Positions 55,534-63,529 of a stretch of DNA of 64,000 nucleotides are shown here, in pieces. How positions within the stretch are numbered: the stretch's first letter is position 1; each line of letters begins with the position of its first letter. The position numbers and the translations under genes were made by a program. The notes below the pieces were generated by a model that did no database searches, had not been told where the DNA came from, and saw only the letters and a list, made by a program, of their open reading frames with translations. This DNA comes from Afifella aestuarii (lineage in GTDB: Bacteria; Pseudomonadota; Alphaproteobacteria; Rhizobiales; Afifellaceae): positions 744,001-808,000 of the forward strand of contig NZ_SAUF01000002.1 of NCBI RefSeq assembly GCF_004023665.1, written 5' to 3'.

Positions 55534-57180
55534 TTAAGGCCCGTCCTCCTCGGCGATAAGTTCGATATCTCGCGCGCGAAGAGCCTTGAGGAGTTTGGCT
55601 CCAGGCTTGCTGTTTTCGAGCCCGCTGATCCGCTTGAGATTGGGAACGAGATCGAGATCGTTCGCGGCCTTCGCCGTGACCGGAACGGGGTCGTCTCCGG
55701 CTCCGGGGTCCCAGAACGGAAACAGGTGCTCGATGTAGCCCGGACCGCCATCGAGACCGCTCGATTGATGAAGCCTCTCGACCGTCGCGAGAAGGTCGTC
55801 GGGGATTGCGAGATCGCGGAAGTATCTGGCGACTTCGGGAATGATATCATAGCCGTCGTCCTCGACGGAGATCTCGCGCTTGTCGTACTCTTCCGCGAAT
55901 TCGTGAACATCGAAGCGCGGCCGAAGGTCGTCTCGGCGATACATCAGCTCCTCGATGACGAGAAGCTTGAACCCGAAATCCTTGAAGCGTTTGTCGGCAG
56001 GTTTGGGCATCGCAAAGCGCCGCGGTCGCTCGGCATAGGATCGGGCTTCGTCGAGAAGGTTCGCGATGGGCGCGGTGGTGTCCCCGGGCAAAAGCTTGAC
56101 GACCGTCTGCAGCGCGCGGCGCGTGGTGTGAGACACTGCAACGCGGCGCACGGCCTTGGCGCGCCGCCGGGCGAGCCAGCCGTCGAAATCCTGGCGCACC
56201 GCGTCAAGCTCGCGCTCGGACTTGACCAGCCGTTCCTCGTCGTTCGCCTTTTCTTGCGCGGCGGAAAAGCCAAGCGTTCCCCGGTAGGTGTTGGTCTCGA
56301 TGCGGCGACGTTGGCGCTCCACCTCCTTCGCTATCCGGTCGATCGTGTCCCCTTGCGTCGCGGGTTCAAGTCCGAGCGCGGCAAGAACGAACTCTTCGAC
56401 GAAAGGCACGGCACGTTCGCGGGGCCAGGATCGCCCGTCGTGAAGAGCTTTTGCGAGAATCGTCGGCGCCTGCGAATGGCGGGGATCGTCGCGGCGCGCA
56501 TAAAAGCCGAGCATATCTTGCTGCATCCAACCCATGGCGCCTTCGGACACGCTTCGACGTTCCAGAACATAGAACCGGATGATCTCAGCAAAACGCTCGG
56601 CGCTTTCCGGCGCATCCGCCAGCAATGAGAGTGCTGCGATGCTATTCTGCCGCGGAAAGGCGCGGAAAAGCCTGGGTACGCGCAACGCCGCTTCCACGGC
56701 CTGCGGCCACGGGCGTCCTTCGAAAGGGCAGTGCCAACTGTAAATGGCGATCATGGCACCCGCGACATCGCCGAGGGTTCCGGTGTGGCGAAGCCGTGGC
56801 TTTGGGCACAGCCGCCGGTCGGGCATTTCGAGCGCACGATCGATCAGAGCGAGATGCTCCTCATGGCGTGCCAACAGGTGTTCAAAGGCTTCGGCGCGCC
56901 GACGCCCGAGAAAGGAACCCGACGAAAAGGCAAGCACGAAGCGATACTGATCGAGTGTGTCGGGCAGGAGCGTCGAAACGCCGTCCTCTTCCCCGAGGAG
57001 GGCGTGGACGGCTTGAAAATAGTGGCCGTAAAGCGCGGATATGACGCTCGCGTCCTTGGCAATCAGGTCGTTCAACTCCGCATGAAGCTGCTGGACCGCA
57101 TCGAAATCATCCGCGGGTGCGCGTAGGAACGACCGCACCGTCTCAACCAATGCTGCTTCATGATCCGCCAAACCCGTCAC
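55534..57180 (-). CDS. Large protein of unknown function with DUF6892-like C-terminus
   Basis: 548 aa from a GTG preceded by GGGGGAGT. The N-terminal ~300 residues are helical and unrecognised (a GRRRAEAFEHLLARHEEHLA segment is typical). The C-terminal part, FKDFGFKLLVIEELMYRRDD, LRPRFDVHEFAEEYDKREIS, DGYDIIPEVARYFRDLAIPD and PFWDPGAGDD, resembles DUF6892-type domains as I remember them; this is a weak assignment. No signal peptide. The gene ends exactly where a dehalogenase fragment begins, so the locus was probably inserted into or next to a broken dehalogenase copy. Confidence 0.7.
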   Translation of the reverse strand: MTGLADHEAALVETVRSFLRAPADDFDAVQQLHAELNDLIAKDASVISALYGHYFQAVHALLGEEDGVSTLLPDTLDQYRFVLAFSSGSFLGRRRAEAFEHLLARHEEHLALIDRALEMPDRRLCPKPRLRHTGTLGDVAGAMIAIYSWHCPFEGRPWPQAVEAALRVPRLFRAFPRQNSIAALSLLADAPESAERFAEIIRFYVLERRSVSEGAMGWMQQDMLGFYARRDDPRHSQAPTILAKALHDGRSWPRERAVPFVEEFVLAALGLEPATQGDTIDRIAKEVERQRRRIETNTYRGTLGFSAAQEKANDEERLVKSERELDAVRQDFDGWLARRRAKAVRRVAVSHTTRRALQTVVKLLPGDTTAPIANLLDEARSYAERPRRFAMPKPADKRFKDFGFKLLVIEELMYRRDDLRPRFDVHEFAEEYDKREISVEDDGYDIIPEVARYFRDLAIPDDLLATVERLHQSSGLDGGPGYIEHLFPFWDPGAGDDPVPVTAKAANDLDLVPNLKRISGLENSKPGAKLLKALRARDIELIAEEDGP

Positions 57181-57468
57181 TCCCCCGATACGCTGTGGTT
57201 TGCAAAACGAGGATACGGGATACGCGTTGCGAAATCAGGCGCTCTTTCCTGTGCTCAGCCTTAGTTTTGCTGTTGGGCGGCGACTACTTCGTCGAGGCGC
57301 TGCTGCTCAAGGTTGTTGCGGCCGGCGAGATAGTGGACCGTTCGTCCACGAACTTTGCCTGCATTCAGTCGGGGACGTCGAGCTGCAAGCAGATACACCC
57401 AAGTCGCGGCCTCCGCCTCACGTCGCGATCGTTACGGCCAGCACCGCTCAAACCCGCATCCGCGCGCC
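57181..57468. other. Intergenic region, nothing recognised
   Basis: 288 bases between the unknown 548-aa gene start and the dehalogenase stop. Short plus-strand frames exist in two registers but have no ribosome binding site or family signal. Confidence 0.4.
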
Positions 57469-58128
57469 TCACACCCTGAGCAACGCCTTCAGATCCGGCA
57501 GGACGGCGGCGGCGGGGAGGTCGTGGTATTCGTCGGCCTGGCCGGAGCGGTTGATCCACACGGTGCGGAAGCCATAGGCGGTGGCGCCGGCGATGTCCCA
57601 GCGGTTCGACGATTGAAACGAGATCGCTTCCGGATAGACGCGGAAATAGGTGGTGGCGAGCTCGTAGGCGCGTTCATCCGTCTTGTAGAGGCGGATGTCG
57701 TCGACGGAGAGGACGGCATCGAAGAGGCCGTTGAGCCCGGCGGCCGCGATCGCCGCATCGAGCATGTCGCGCGTGCCGTTGGAGAGAATGGCGAGCTGGC
57801 AGCCGGCCGCGCGCAGCCGGCTCAAGGTCTCCGGCACCTCCGGATAGCAGTCGAGGCTGCGATAGGCGGCAAGAAGCGTCGGCTTCATCGAGGAATCGAG
57901 CGCGGGATAGGACTGGAAGGCGTGGTCGAGCGCGGTTTCCGTCAGCGTCCAGAAATCGACATAGCGCCCCATAAGTGAGCGCACCCAGGAATATTCGAGC
58001 TGCTTCGCGCGCCAGTGATGGGAGAGTTTTTCCCAATCCGGCCCGACGGCTTCTGAATGCCGGCGCACGGCCGCATGCACGTCGAAGAGCGTGCCATAGG
58101 CATCGAAGACGAAGATCGATGGCTGCAT
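57469..58128 (-). CDS. Haloacid dehalogenase, type II (HAD superfamily)
   Basis: 219 aa from the ATG at 58128, preceded by AAGGGGGAAGCCGC. HAD motifs: I FVFDAYGTLFDV with nucleophile Asp10, II LAILSNGTRDML (Ser/Asn), III YKTDERAYE (Lys), and SSNRWDIAGATAYGF with motif IV Asp. The Tyr after the nucleophile (DAYGTL) and SSNxWD are specific for (S)-2-haloacid dehalogenases, which hydrolyse 2-haloalkanoates to 2-hydroxyacids through an aspartyl ester. It is the intact parent of the fragments at 49802, 53719 and 55492. Confidence 0.93.
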   Translation of the reverse strand: MQPSIFVFDAYGTLFDVHAAVRRHSEAVGPDWEKLSHHWRAKQLEYSWVRSLMGRYVDFWTLTETALDHAFQSYPALDSSMKPTLLAAYRSLDCYPEVPETLSRLRAAGCQLAILSNGTRDMLDAAIAAAGLNGLFDAVLSVDDIRLYKTDERAYELATTYFRVYPEAISFQSSNRWDIAGATAYGFRTVWINRSGQADEYHDLPAAAVLPDLKALLRV

Positions 58129-58439
58129 GCGGCTTCCCCCTTGTCTCGCGCCCCTTGTCTCGCGCGCCGTCGGCTTTCGGGCGCCAAATCGCCGGCGCGC
58201 CCGCATTCCGCGCACGCCCGCAGATGCCGCCCGTCGGCGGCTTGTGACGAGATAGGGTCTAGCAAGACGGCGGCATTCAGGCTACCGCCAGGAGTTCATA
58301 TTGGCGGCGACGGGCGTCTTCGCCGCGCCCCGGCCGCGCCGCGAAAGACGTGGCGCAACCTCGTTCAAACGGGGTCGGGACGGGCGTTTTTGAAGGCGTG
58401 GGCCGTTCGCCGCAAAAAGCGACAGACGAGAGGCACGAC
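58129..58439. other. Divergent intergenic region with 14-base tandem repeat
   Basis: 311 bases between the dehalogenase and the aminotransferase, which are divergent, so it should hold both promoters. CCCCTTGTCTCGCG occurs twice in tandem at 58137-58164. No gene seen. Confidence 0.6.
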
Positions 58440-59294
58440 ATGGCTGAATGGTCGAAAACCTGGACCTTTGTGGATGGCGACTGGCATGAGGGGAACGTCC
58501 CGCTCATCGGCCCGCGCAGCCATGCCATGTGGCTCGCCTCGATGGTTTTCGACGGGGCGCGGCGCTTCGAAAGCGTGATGCCCGACCTCGAATTGCATTG
58601 CGCGCGCGTCAATGCCTCGGCCACGGCGCTCGGGCTCGAGCCGAAGGTCGACGTGGAGACGATGGTGGGGCTCGCCAAAGAGGGCGCCAAGAAATTCGAC
58701 GACGAGACGGCGCTCTATATCCGGCCGATGTATTGGGCGGAGGAGGGCGGCTTCATGTCGGTGCCGCCGCTCGCCTCGTCGACGCGCTTTTGCATGTGCA
58801 TTTACGAGACGCCGGTTCTGGAGCCGAAGGGCTTTTCGCTGACGCTCTCGCCCTATCGCCGGCCGACCATCGAATGCGCGCCGACGAATGCCAAGGCGGG
58901 CGCGCTTTATCCCAACAACGGGCGGGCGATTTTGGAGGCGAAGTCGCGCGGCTTCGACAATGCGCTGGTGCGCGACATGCTGGGCAATGTCGCCGAGACC
59001 GGCACGTCGAACATCTTCATGGCGAAGGACGGGGTGGTGTTCACGCCGGCGCCGAACGGCACGTTCTTGAACGGCATCACGCGCCAGCGCGTCATCTATC
59101 TTCTGCGCCAGGCGGGCGTGGAGGTGCGCGAACAGGCGCTGACGATCACCGATTTCATGGCGGCCGACGAGATCTTTTCGAGCGGCAATTATTCCAAGGT
59201 CGTGCCCGTCAATCGCATTGAGGACCGCGATCTGCAGCCTGGCCCGATCGGCAACCGGGCGCGCGCGCTCTACTGGGAGTGGGCGCACGCCTGA
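58440..59294 (+). CDS. Class IV PLP-dependent aminotransferase, branched-chain-amino-acid type
   Basis: 284 aa from the ATG at 58440. Fold type IV PLP enzyme: GARRFESVMPDLELHCARVN in the small domain, YIRPMYWAEEGG, the Schiff-base Lys in TNAKAGALYPNNGRAILEAK, then FDNALVRDMLGNVAETGTSN, IFMAKDGVVFTP and GITRQRVIYLLRQ. The family transfers amino groups between branched-chain amino acids and 2-oxoglutarate; related D-amino-acid transaminases and aminodeoxychorismate lyases share the fold, and IlvE-like function is the best guess. A longer in-frame start at 58350 is not supported. Confidence 0.9.
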   Translation: MAEWSKTWTFVDGDWHEGNVPLIGPRSHAMWLASMVFDGARRFESVMPDLELHCARVNASATALGLEPKVDVETMVGLAKEGAKKFDDETALYIRPMYWAEEGGFMSVPPLASSTRFCMCIYETPVLEPKGFSLTLSPYRRPTIECAPTNAKAGALYPNNGRAILEAKSRGFDNALVRDMLGNVAETGTSNIFMAKDGVVFTPAPNGTFLNGITRQRVIYLLRQAGVEVREQALTITDFMAADEIFSSGNYSKVVPVNRIEDRDLQPGPIGNRARALYWEWAHA

Positions 59295-59393
59295 ATCTGC
59301 CGGGCCATTCGTGGCTTCTGCTTGGCCCTGATGTTGGAAGCGGCCGGCCAGAACCCCAGATAAGGCTGACGTTGATTTTCAAGGGAGTTGTGT

Positions 59394-59747
59394 ATGTCCC
59401 GCTTTCTGCCTGCCGCCGTCTCGGCCGCCGCCCTGTCCGGGCTTCTTCTTCTCGGCGGGACGGCGCCGGCCGACGCCACCTGGCTGAGTTTCGACAAGGG
59501 CGAGGGAACCTGCAAGGCGCTGACGGCGCGATACGACCCCGCGAGCCTGTGGTTCGGCTGGGTGTCCGCCCAGGGCGACGGGCCGAACGGCGGCTGGCGC
59601 GGCGGCAGCAAGCCCTTCTACGCCGAGGGCTGTTTCCGCACCGAGATCGAATGCCGCCGCTTCGTCAATGAAGGCTTGAGCTTTTCCAACGGCCGCCTGA
59701 TCGGCATGAAATGCGAGCCGGGCGTGCCGCCGCGCGCGCTCCGCTGA
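59394..59747 (+). CDS. Small secreted protein, CF-x-E-x-x-CRR family member 1
   Basis: 117 aa from the ATG at 59394, with AAGGGAG six bases upstream. Signal peptide through about residue 28 (MSRFLPAAVSAAALSGLLLL, then GGTAPADA). The mature part ends with GCFRTEIECRRFVNEGLSFS and MKCEPG. The same spacing of CF, E, CRR, VN and M(K/R)CE occurs in the protein at 61906-62250, so the two are paralogues. Three to four Cys suggest disulfides in the periplasm. Function unknown. Confidence 0.75.
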   Translation: MSRFLPAAVSAAALSGLLLLGGTAPADATWLSFDKGEGTCKALTARYDPASLWFGWVSAQGDGPNGGWRGGSKPFYAEGCFRTEIECRRFVNEGLSFSNGRLIGMKCEPGVPPRALR

Positions 59748-60328
59748 GGGGTTTGGGAGGTTCCCGCTTTTTGTGGGGGACCTCCCGCTTGTTTTAGAGA
59801 GACCCCCACCCCTAGCCCCTCCCCACAAGGGGGAGGGGGACCATGCGGCTGATGCCGGAGTTTTTGGTGCGCCGCTGCGGGCTTGCGGAGGGGCCGGCTC
59901 TCTGCGGGGGTCGATCGACCCTCTTCTGGTTTGACCGACCCTCTTCGCCTTCGAGATGTCGTCGGATCGTCTCGGCGGGTGGTTCTACCCGGCGGATGTG
60001 CGCTCCACCACCTCCCCCTTGTGGGGAGGTCGACGCGGCGGCGAAAGCCGCAAGCGTCGGGTGGGGGTGACGGCGCTGATGGCCGTTCTCCGAAGTCAGC
60101 ACTCGGGCAGACTCCCGCTTTTTGTGGGGGACCCCCACCCCTAGCCCCTCCCCACAAAGGGGGAGGGGGACTGTGCGGCTGATGCTGGAGTTTCGTCGGG
60201 CCGCCCGGTCAAGGGGCGCATGATCAAGTGGCCGGATGATCAAGGGGCTGGCGGGTCAAGGGGACGATCCGGGGATAAGTCTTGCCTGGGCGGCTCAGCT
60301 TCCCGGGGCTGCCTTTCCGGTCCCCGCT
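59748..60328. repeat. Cluster of GC-rich palindromic repeats (types A and B)
   Basis: 581 bases without a gene. Type A copies (reverse orientation) at about 59799-59850 and 60124-60184, each with ACCCCCACCCCTAGCCCCTC then a CCCCACAAGGGGGAGGGGGA-type palindrome and followed by GCGGCTGATGC; a type B copy (reverse) at about 59990-60076. The two type A copies together with their flanks (TCCCGCTTTTTGTGGGGGAC before each) form direct repeats of roughly 95 bases. Confidence 0.75.
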
Positions 60329-61294
60329 TTATCCTCCGGTGTTGTCCGCGCCGCCGTTCCCGCCTCCGCTGTTCCCGCCGTCGCTGGCGTTGCTCAGGGG
60401 CGGGATGGCTTTGAGGTAGGCGGCGATGGCGGCGCGGTCTTCGGGCGGGAGTTTGGCGAGGTTTTCCTGCACCGGCACCATCGGTCCGCCGACGCTGTCG
60501 AAATCGGGCGTGAAGCCGCTTTCGAAATAATAGGTGAGGTCGGAAAGGCTCCAGCCGCCGATGCCGTCATCGGACGGTGTGATGTTGGGGATGCGGCCCT
60601 TGCCTTCCGGGTTCGGCGCGCCGGCGAGCCAGCGATCGGTCTCAAGCCCGCCAAACGCATCGCGCGGCGCGTGGCACTGGGCGCAATGGCCGGGGCCTTC
60701 GACGAGATAGCGCCCGCGCTTCAGCTCCGCGTCAGTCTCATCGACGGCGATCACCGGCGCGTCGGAGAGATAAAGCCGCTTCCACAGGCCGATGCCGCGG
60801 CGCAGCGAATAGGGGAAGGGAAGATCGTGGTACGCGACGCGGTTGCCGCTCGCCGGAAGCGTGTCGAGATAGGCCTTGAGATCGAGAAGATCGGTGAGGC
60901 TCATCTTGGCATAGGAGGTGTAGGGAAAGGCCGGATAAAGATGCGCGCCCGACGGCGAGAGCCCGCGCTTCATCGCATTGACGAAATCGATGTCGCTCCA
61001 GGAGCCGATGCCGGCCTCGCGGTCTGAGGAAATGTTCGGCACGCGGAAGAGGCCGAAATTGGTGTCGAGCTCGAGCCCGCCGGAGAGCACGAGCTTTGCC
61101 TCGCCTTCCGCTTTGGGCGCGGCATGGCAGGAGGCGCAGCTGCCCGCCAGAAACAGGCGCTCGCCATTGGCGACATCGGGCTCATGCGCGGGAAGCGCCG
61201 AGGCCGCGAGCGGCCACGGCATCGTTACGACATAGAAGCCGACGAGTGCCGCGGCCGCCAGAACGACGACCGCTGCCAGAAGCTTTTTCGCCAC
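60329..61294 (-). CDS. Dihaem c-type cytochrome
   Basis: 321 aa. N-terminal hydrophobic segment (residues 4-24) as signal or anchor. Two haem c motifs: CASCH near residue 53 and CAQCH near residue 206, each within a cytochrome c class I domain (NGERLFLAGSCASCHAAPK; GRYLVEGPGHCAQCHAPRDA), with axial Met candidates later. This two-domain arrangement resembles electron-transfer subunits of alcohol/aldehyde or gluconate dehydrogenases, but no catalytic subunit is nearby. The C-terminus is a Gly/Asn-rich tail. Seven bases downstream of the cytochrome c' gene, hence cotranscribed. Confidence 0.92.
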   Translation of the reverse strand: MAKKLLAAVVVLAAAALVGFYVVTMPWPLAASALPAHEPDVANGERLFLAGSCASCHAAPKAEGEAKLVLSGGLELDTNFGLFRVPNISSDREAGIGSWSDIDFVNAMKRGLSPSGAHLYPAFPYTSYAKMSLTDLLDLKAYLDTLPASGNRVAYHDLPFPYSLRRGIGLWKRLYLSDAPVIAVDETDAELKRGRYLVEGPGHCAQCHAPRDAFGGLETDRWLAGAPNPEGKGRIPNITPSDDGIGGWSLSDLTYYFESGFTPDFDSVGGPMVPVQENLAKLPPEDRAAIAAYLKAIPPLSNASDGGNSGGGNGGADNTGG

Positions 61295-61301
61295 GAAAGC
61301 C

Positions 61302-61775
61302 TCAGTCCTTTTTCACGCGATAATCTTCGTGACAGGATTTGCAGTTCTTCGCGACCTTGCCGAAGGTCTGTTTGAAGGCGTCGAGATCCTGCGGTTTCGC
61401 TTTCACCGCCGCGGTGGTCGCCTCTTGCAGATCGTCGATCTTGGCGTGGAAGCCCTCCATATCCTGCCAGATCTTCGGCGAGGCCTCGGTGTCGCCCGTG
61501 TCGGAGCCTTCCGGGAAGTAATGCGCGAATGTGTGGGCGCCGGCATCGAGCGTGGCGAGGACGAGCTGGCCGACCGCGGGATTGTAGGGGATTTCGCCCT
61601 TGATCATGCCGCCGCCGACCTTGGCGGAGGCGCCGAAGGATTCCATGATCGCCTGGCGCGATTGGACGGGGTTGTCGGTGCCGCCGGCGCTGGGCGTCGC
61701 GTCCTGGGCATGGGCGGCGAAGGCGACGATCGAGGCCCCGGTGAGGGCAAGTGCGATGGAGATGCTGCGAAGCAT
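61302..61775 (-). CDS. Cytochrome c' / c556-type
   Basis: 157 aa with a Sec signal peptide (MLRSISIALALTGASIVAFA, then AHA). The mature ~134 residues form a four-helix bundle, with the haem motif CKSCHEDYR close to the C-terminus, diagnostic for cytochrome c' (class II), and a QSRQAIMESFG helix near the N-terminus where the axial Met lies in six-coordinate c556 forms (IMESF). Periplasmic; the family binds NO or moves electrons. First gene of a two-gene operon with the dihaem cytochrome. Confidence 0.92.
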   Translation of the reverse strand: MLRSISIALALTGASIVAFAAHAQDATPSAGGTDNPVQSRQAIMESFGASAKVGGGMIKGEIPYNPAVGQLVLATLDAGAHTFAHYFPEGSDTGDTEASPKIWQDMEGFHAKIDDLQEATTAAVKAKPQDLDAFKQTFGKVAKNCKSCHEDYRVKKD

Positions 61776-61905
61776 GAGGCTGCCTCCTGTTTGTCTTGGA
61801 CAGGTCTAGTTATAGGGGGCGGTTTCGCTGCAACTACCGGCAGGCGCCGCGACGGCATGTCTTCACGCAGGCGTGATGGAGCGCGAGCGATCGGGAGGGT
61901 TCGTG

Positions 61906-62250
61906 ATGGCGGCATTGAGAAGCTTTTGGGCGGCGCAGGGGCGCGGGGTGGCGGTCCTGGCGGGGGGCCTGGCGATCGTCGCGGTGGCGGGCGCACTCAC
62001 GGCGACGCCCGCAGCGGCCGTGGTCGGCCATCCGCCGGCACCGGAAGGCGGCGGCGCCTGCGACGCGGGCGGCTGGAGCTGGGTCGGGACGTTTTCGGGC
62101 ACCAGAGAAGACCCGATGAACGACTGGCGCCGCCCGGTCTTCCTGCGCGCCTGTTTCCCCAACGAATACACCTGCCGACGCTGGGTCAACTCCGTGCAGA
62201 CCTGGGCCGAAGCGCCGGGACTGATGCGGTGTGAGAGATTGGGGAGGTAG
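61906..62250 (+). CDS. Small secreted protein, CF-x-E-x-x-CRR family member 2
   Basis: 114 aa from the ATG at 61906, preceded by CGGGAGGGTTCGTG. Signal peptide with a hydrophobic core at about residues 14-36, cleaved near ATPAAA. The C-terminal part, RACFPNEYTCRRWVNSVQTW and LMRCERLGR, aligns with the protein at 59394-59747. Mature Cys: GACDAG, ACF, TCRR, RCE. It is about 2 kb from its paralogue, on the other side of the cytochrome operon. Function unknown. Confidence 0.72.
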   Translation: MAALRSFWAAQGRGVAVLAGGLAIVAVAGALTATPAAAVVGHPPAPEGGGACDAGGWSWVGTFSGTREDPMNDWRRPVFLRACFPNEYTCRRWVNSVQTWAEAPGLMRCERLGR

Positions 62251-62300
62251 GGGGCGTCGCCGCGGGGCTTGATGAGCGCCCGCTCGGACGCATCACCCCT

Positions 62301-62350
62301 AAAAACAATTTACCCCGGCCGCATGCCAGAGGCAGAGACGGTACCGGGGT
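62301..62350 (-). terminator. Hairpin terminator downstream of the TIR-like remnant
   Basis: Arms ACCCCGG (62312) and CCGGGGT (62344), with a further CCG/CGG pairing; on the minus strand the hairpin is followed by TAAATTGTTTTT. It fits termination of minus-strand transcription from the truncated gene at 62387-62599. Confidence 0.55.
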
Positions 62351-62386
62351 TTACCGCCGATATATGTACTCGAGGTGGGGCTAGGT

Positions 62387-62599
62387 TCAAGTGTCGGGGG
62401 GCAACTGACCCAGACCTGACTGTTCGGCAGCCGGATCACGCATTCTGAGCCGATACTTCATCGGGGTTTGCCGAAACAGGTGAGCGTTGTGACAGTTGAA
62501 GGAGTTTCCGCCGTGCGCCTTCCAGGCCGTCATTAGCCTGTAGTAGTGCATGTCGTTATCGCCATCGAAGGCGATGTAGGGCTTGTTGCGGTAGCTCAT
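62387..62599 (-). pseudogene. Truncated TIR-like (ThsB / DUF1863-type) gene
   Basis: 70 codons. The start SYRNKPYIAFDGDNDMHYYR, LMTAWKAHGG and FNCHNAH match the opening of the TIR-like DUF1863 family (ThsB of Thoeris), where FDGDNDMHYYRLMTAWK-like sequence contains the first strand and helix. After about residue 37 the similarity stops, and the remaining ~33 residues are basic and unrelated. Intact members are much longer (roughly 150-200 aa), so the catalytic part is lost and this is a remnant. It is divergent from the HEPN gene with a 63-base gap. Confidence 0.65.
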
Positions 62600-62662
62600 A
62601 GAAGTCTTTCCCGGCTGTTCTGCCGCGTCTAAGCTGGTGAGGATGAGACAGCGGGAGCGCAC

Positions 62663-63529
62663 ATGGAAGTTTATTGTAGAGGCGTTGCGCGGATTCGTCA
62701 CGCGTCGACCGGAGAAGTATTTGAAATCGAGAGCGATGAGTTGGATTGGGATGCCATTGGCGGCGACGAGTACCCGATGGGATCTGAGATCCATTATGAG
62801 GCCGCGATCGGCCATCCCGAACTTGGCGATCTGACCTGGGGGCTTTGGGAATATCCCATCGGCATCGAAAACCATCACATCACCGATGTCGGCAAGCATG
62901 AGGTGATCGAGGATTTCGATTACGGGCTTGAGCACGACGAGTCGGAGCTCGACGACTGGCTCGACTATGAAGCGTCCGCAGACCCTTATCGGGTTTTCAT
63001 GGACTCATATCATCACACCGGCGACTTGCTCGCGGATCACGGCGGCGTGCGCGGCGACCACCTCGTCAATCGAATGATTTTTTCCCAGCAGATCACCGCG
63101 CTGGAAGCCTATCTCGGGGACACTCTGCTCAATGAGGTCATGCGCGATAAGGAGGCCATGCAGCGTTTGATCGACAAGGACGAGGACCTAGCAAAAGAGA
63201 AATTCACGCTGTCCCAAATCTCGAACGATCCAGGCCTGGTCGAGCGAAAAGTCCGCACGCACCTGCGCGAGATCCAATACCACAACCTCAAAAAGGTCGA
63301 TGTTCTCTACAGCATTGCCCTCGGGGTTCGAATTCTCGATCTTGCTGCCGACAAGGCGAGCCTCTTCAAGGCGGTGTTGCTACGCCATGATTGCGTCCAC
63401 CGGAATGGCTTCGATAAGGAGGGCAACGAGATCGATGTCTTCACCAAGGCGTTCGTTCAGGACACGGCCGACCTGATCAAGGCTTTCGTCAAAGACATCC
63501 AGCAGGCGGTGCATCTGCGGGTTGTTTAG
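62663..63529 (+). CDS. HEPN-family protein, putative RNase-type
   Basis: 288 aa from the ATG at 62663, with GCGGGAGCGCAC upstream. The N-terminal ~95 residues are acidic and beta-rich (an EIHYEAAIGHPELGDLTWGL segment). The C-terminal half is helical and ends in a HEPN signature: LRHDCVHRNGFDKEG, with R241-x4-H246 as the catalytic R-x4-6-H motif, as in RiboL-PSP-type HEPN proteins. Such proteins cleave RNA in toxin-antitoxin or defence settings; here no nucleotidyltransferase antitoxin is visible. The neighbour is a broken TIR-like gene. Confidence 0.75.
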   Translation: MEVYCRGVARIRHASTGEVFEIESDELDWDAIGGDEYPMGSEIHYEAAIGHPELGDLTWGLWEYPIGIENHHITDVGKHEVIEDFDYGLEHDESELDDWLDYEASADPYRVFMDSYHHTGDLLADHGGVRGDHLVNRMIFSQQITALEAYLGDTLLNEVMRDKEAMQRLIDKDEDLAKEKFTLSQISNDPGLVERKVRTHLREIQYHNLKKVDVLYSIALGVRILDLAADKASLFKAVLLRHDCVHRNGFDKEGNEIDVFTKAFVQDTADLIKAFVKDIQQAVHLRVV

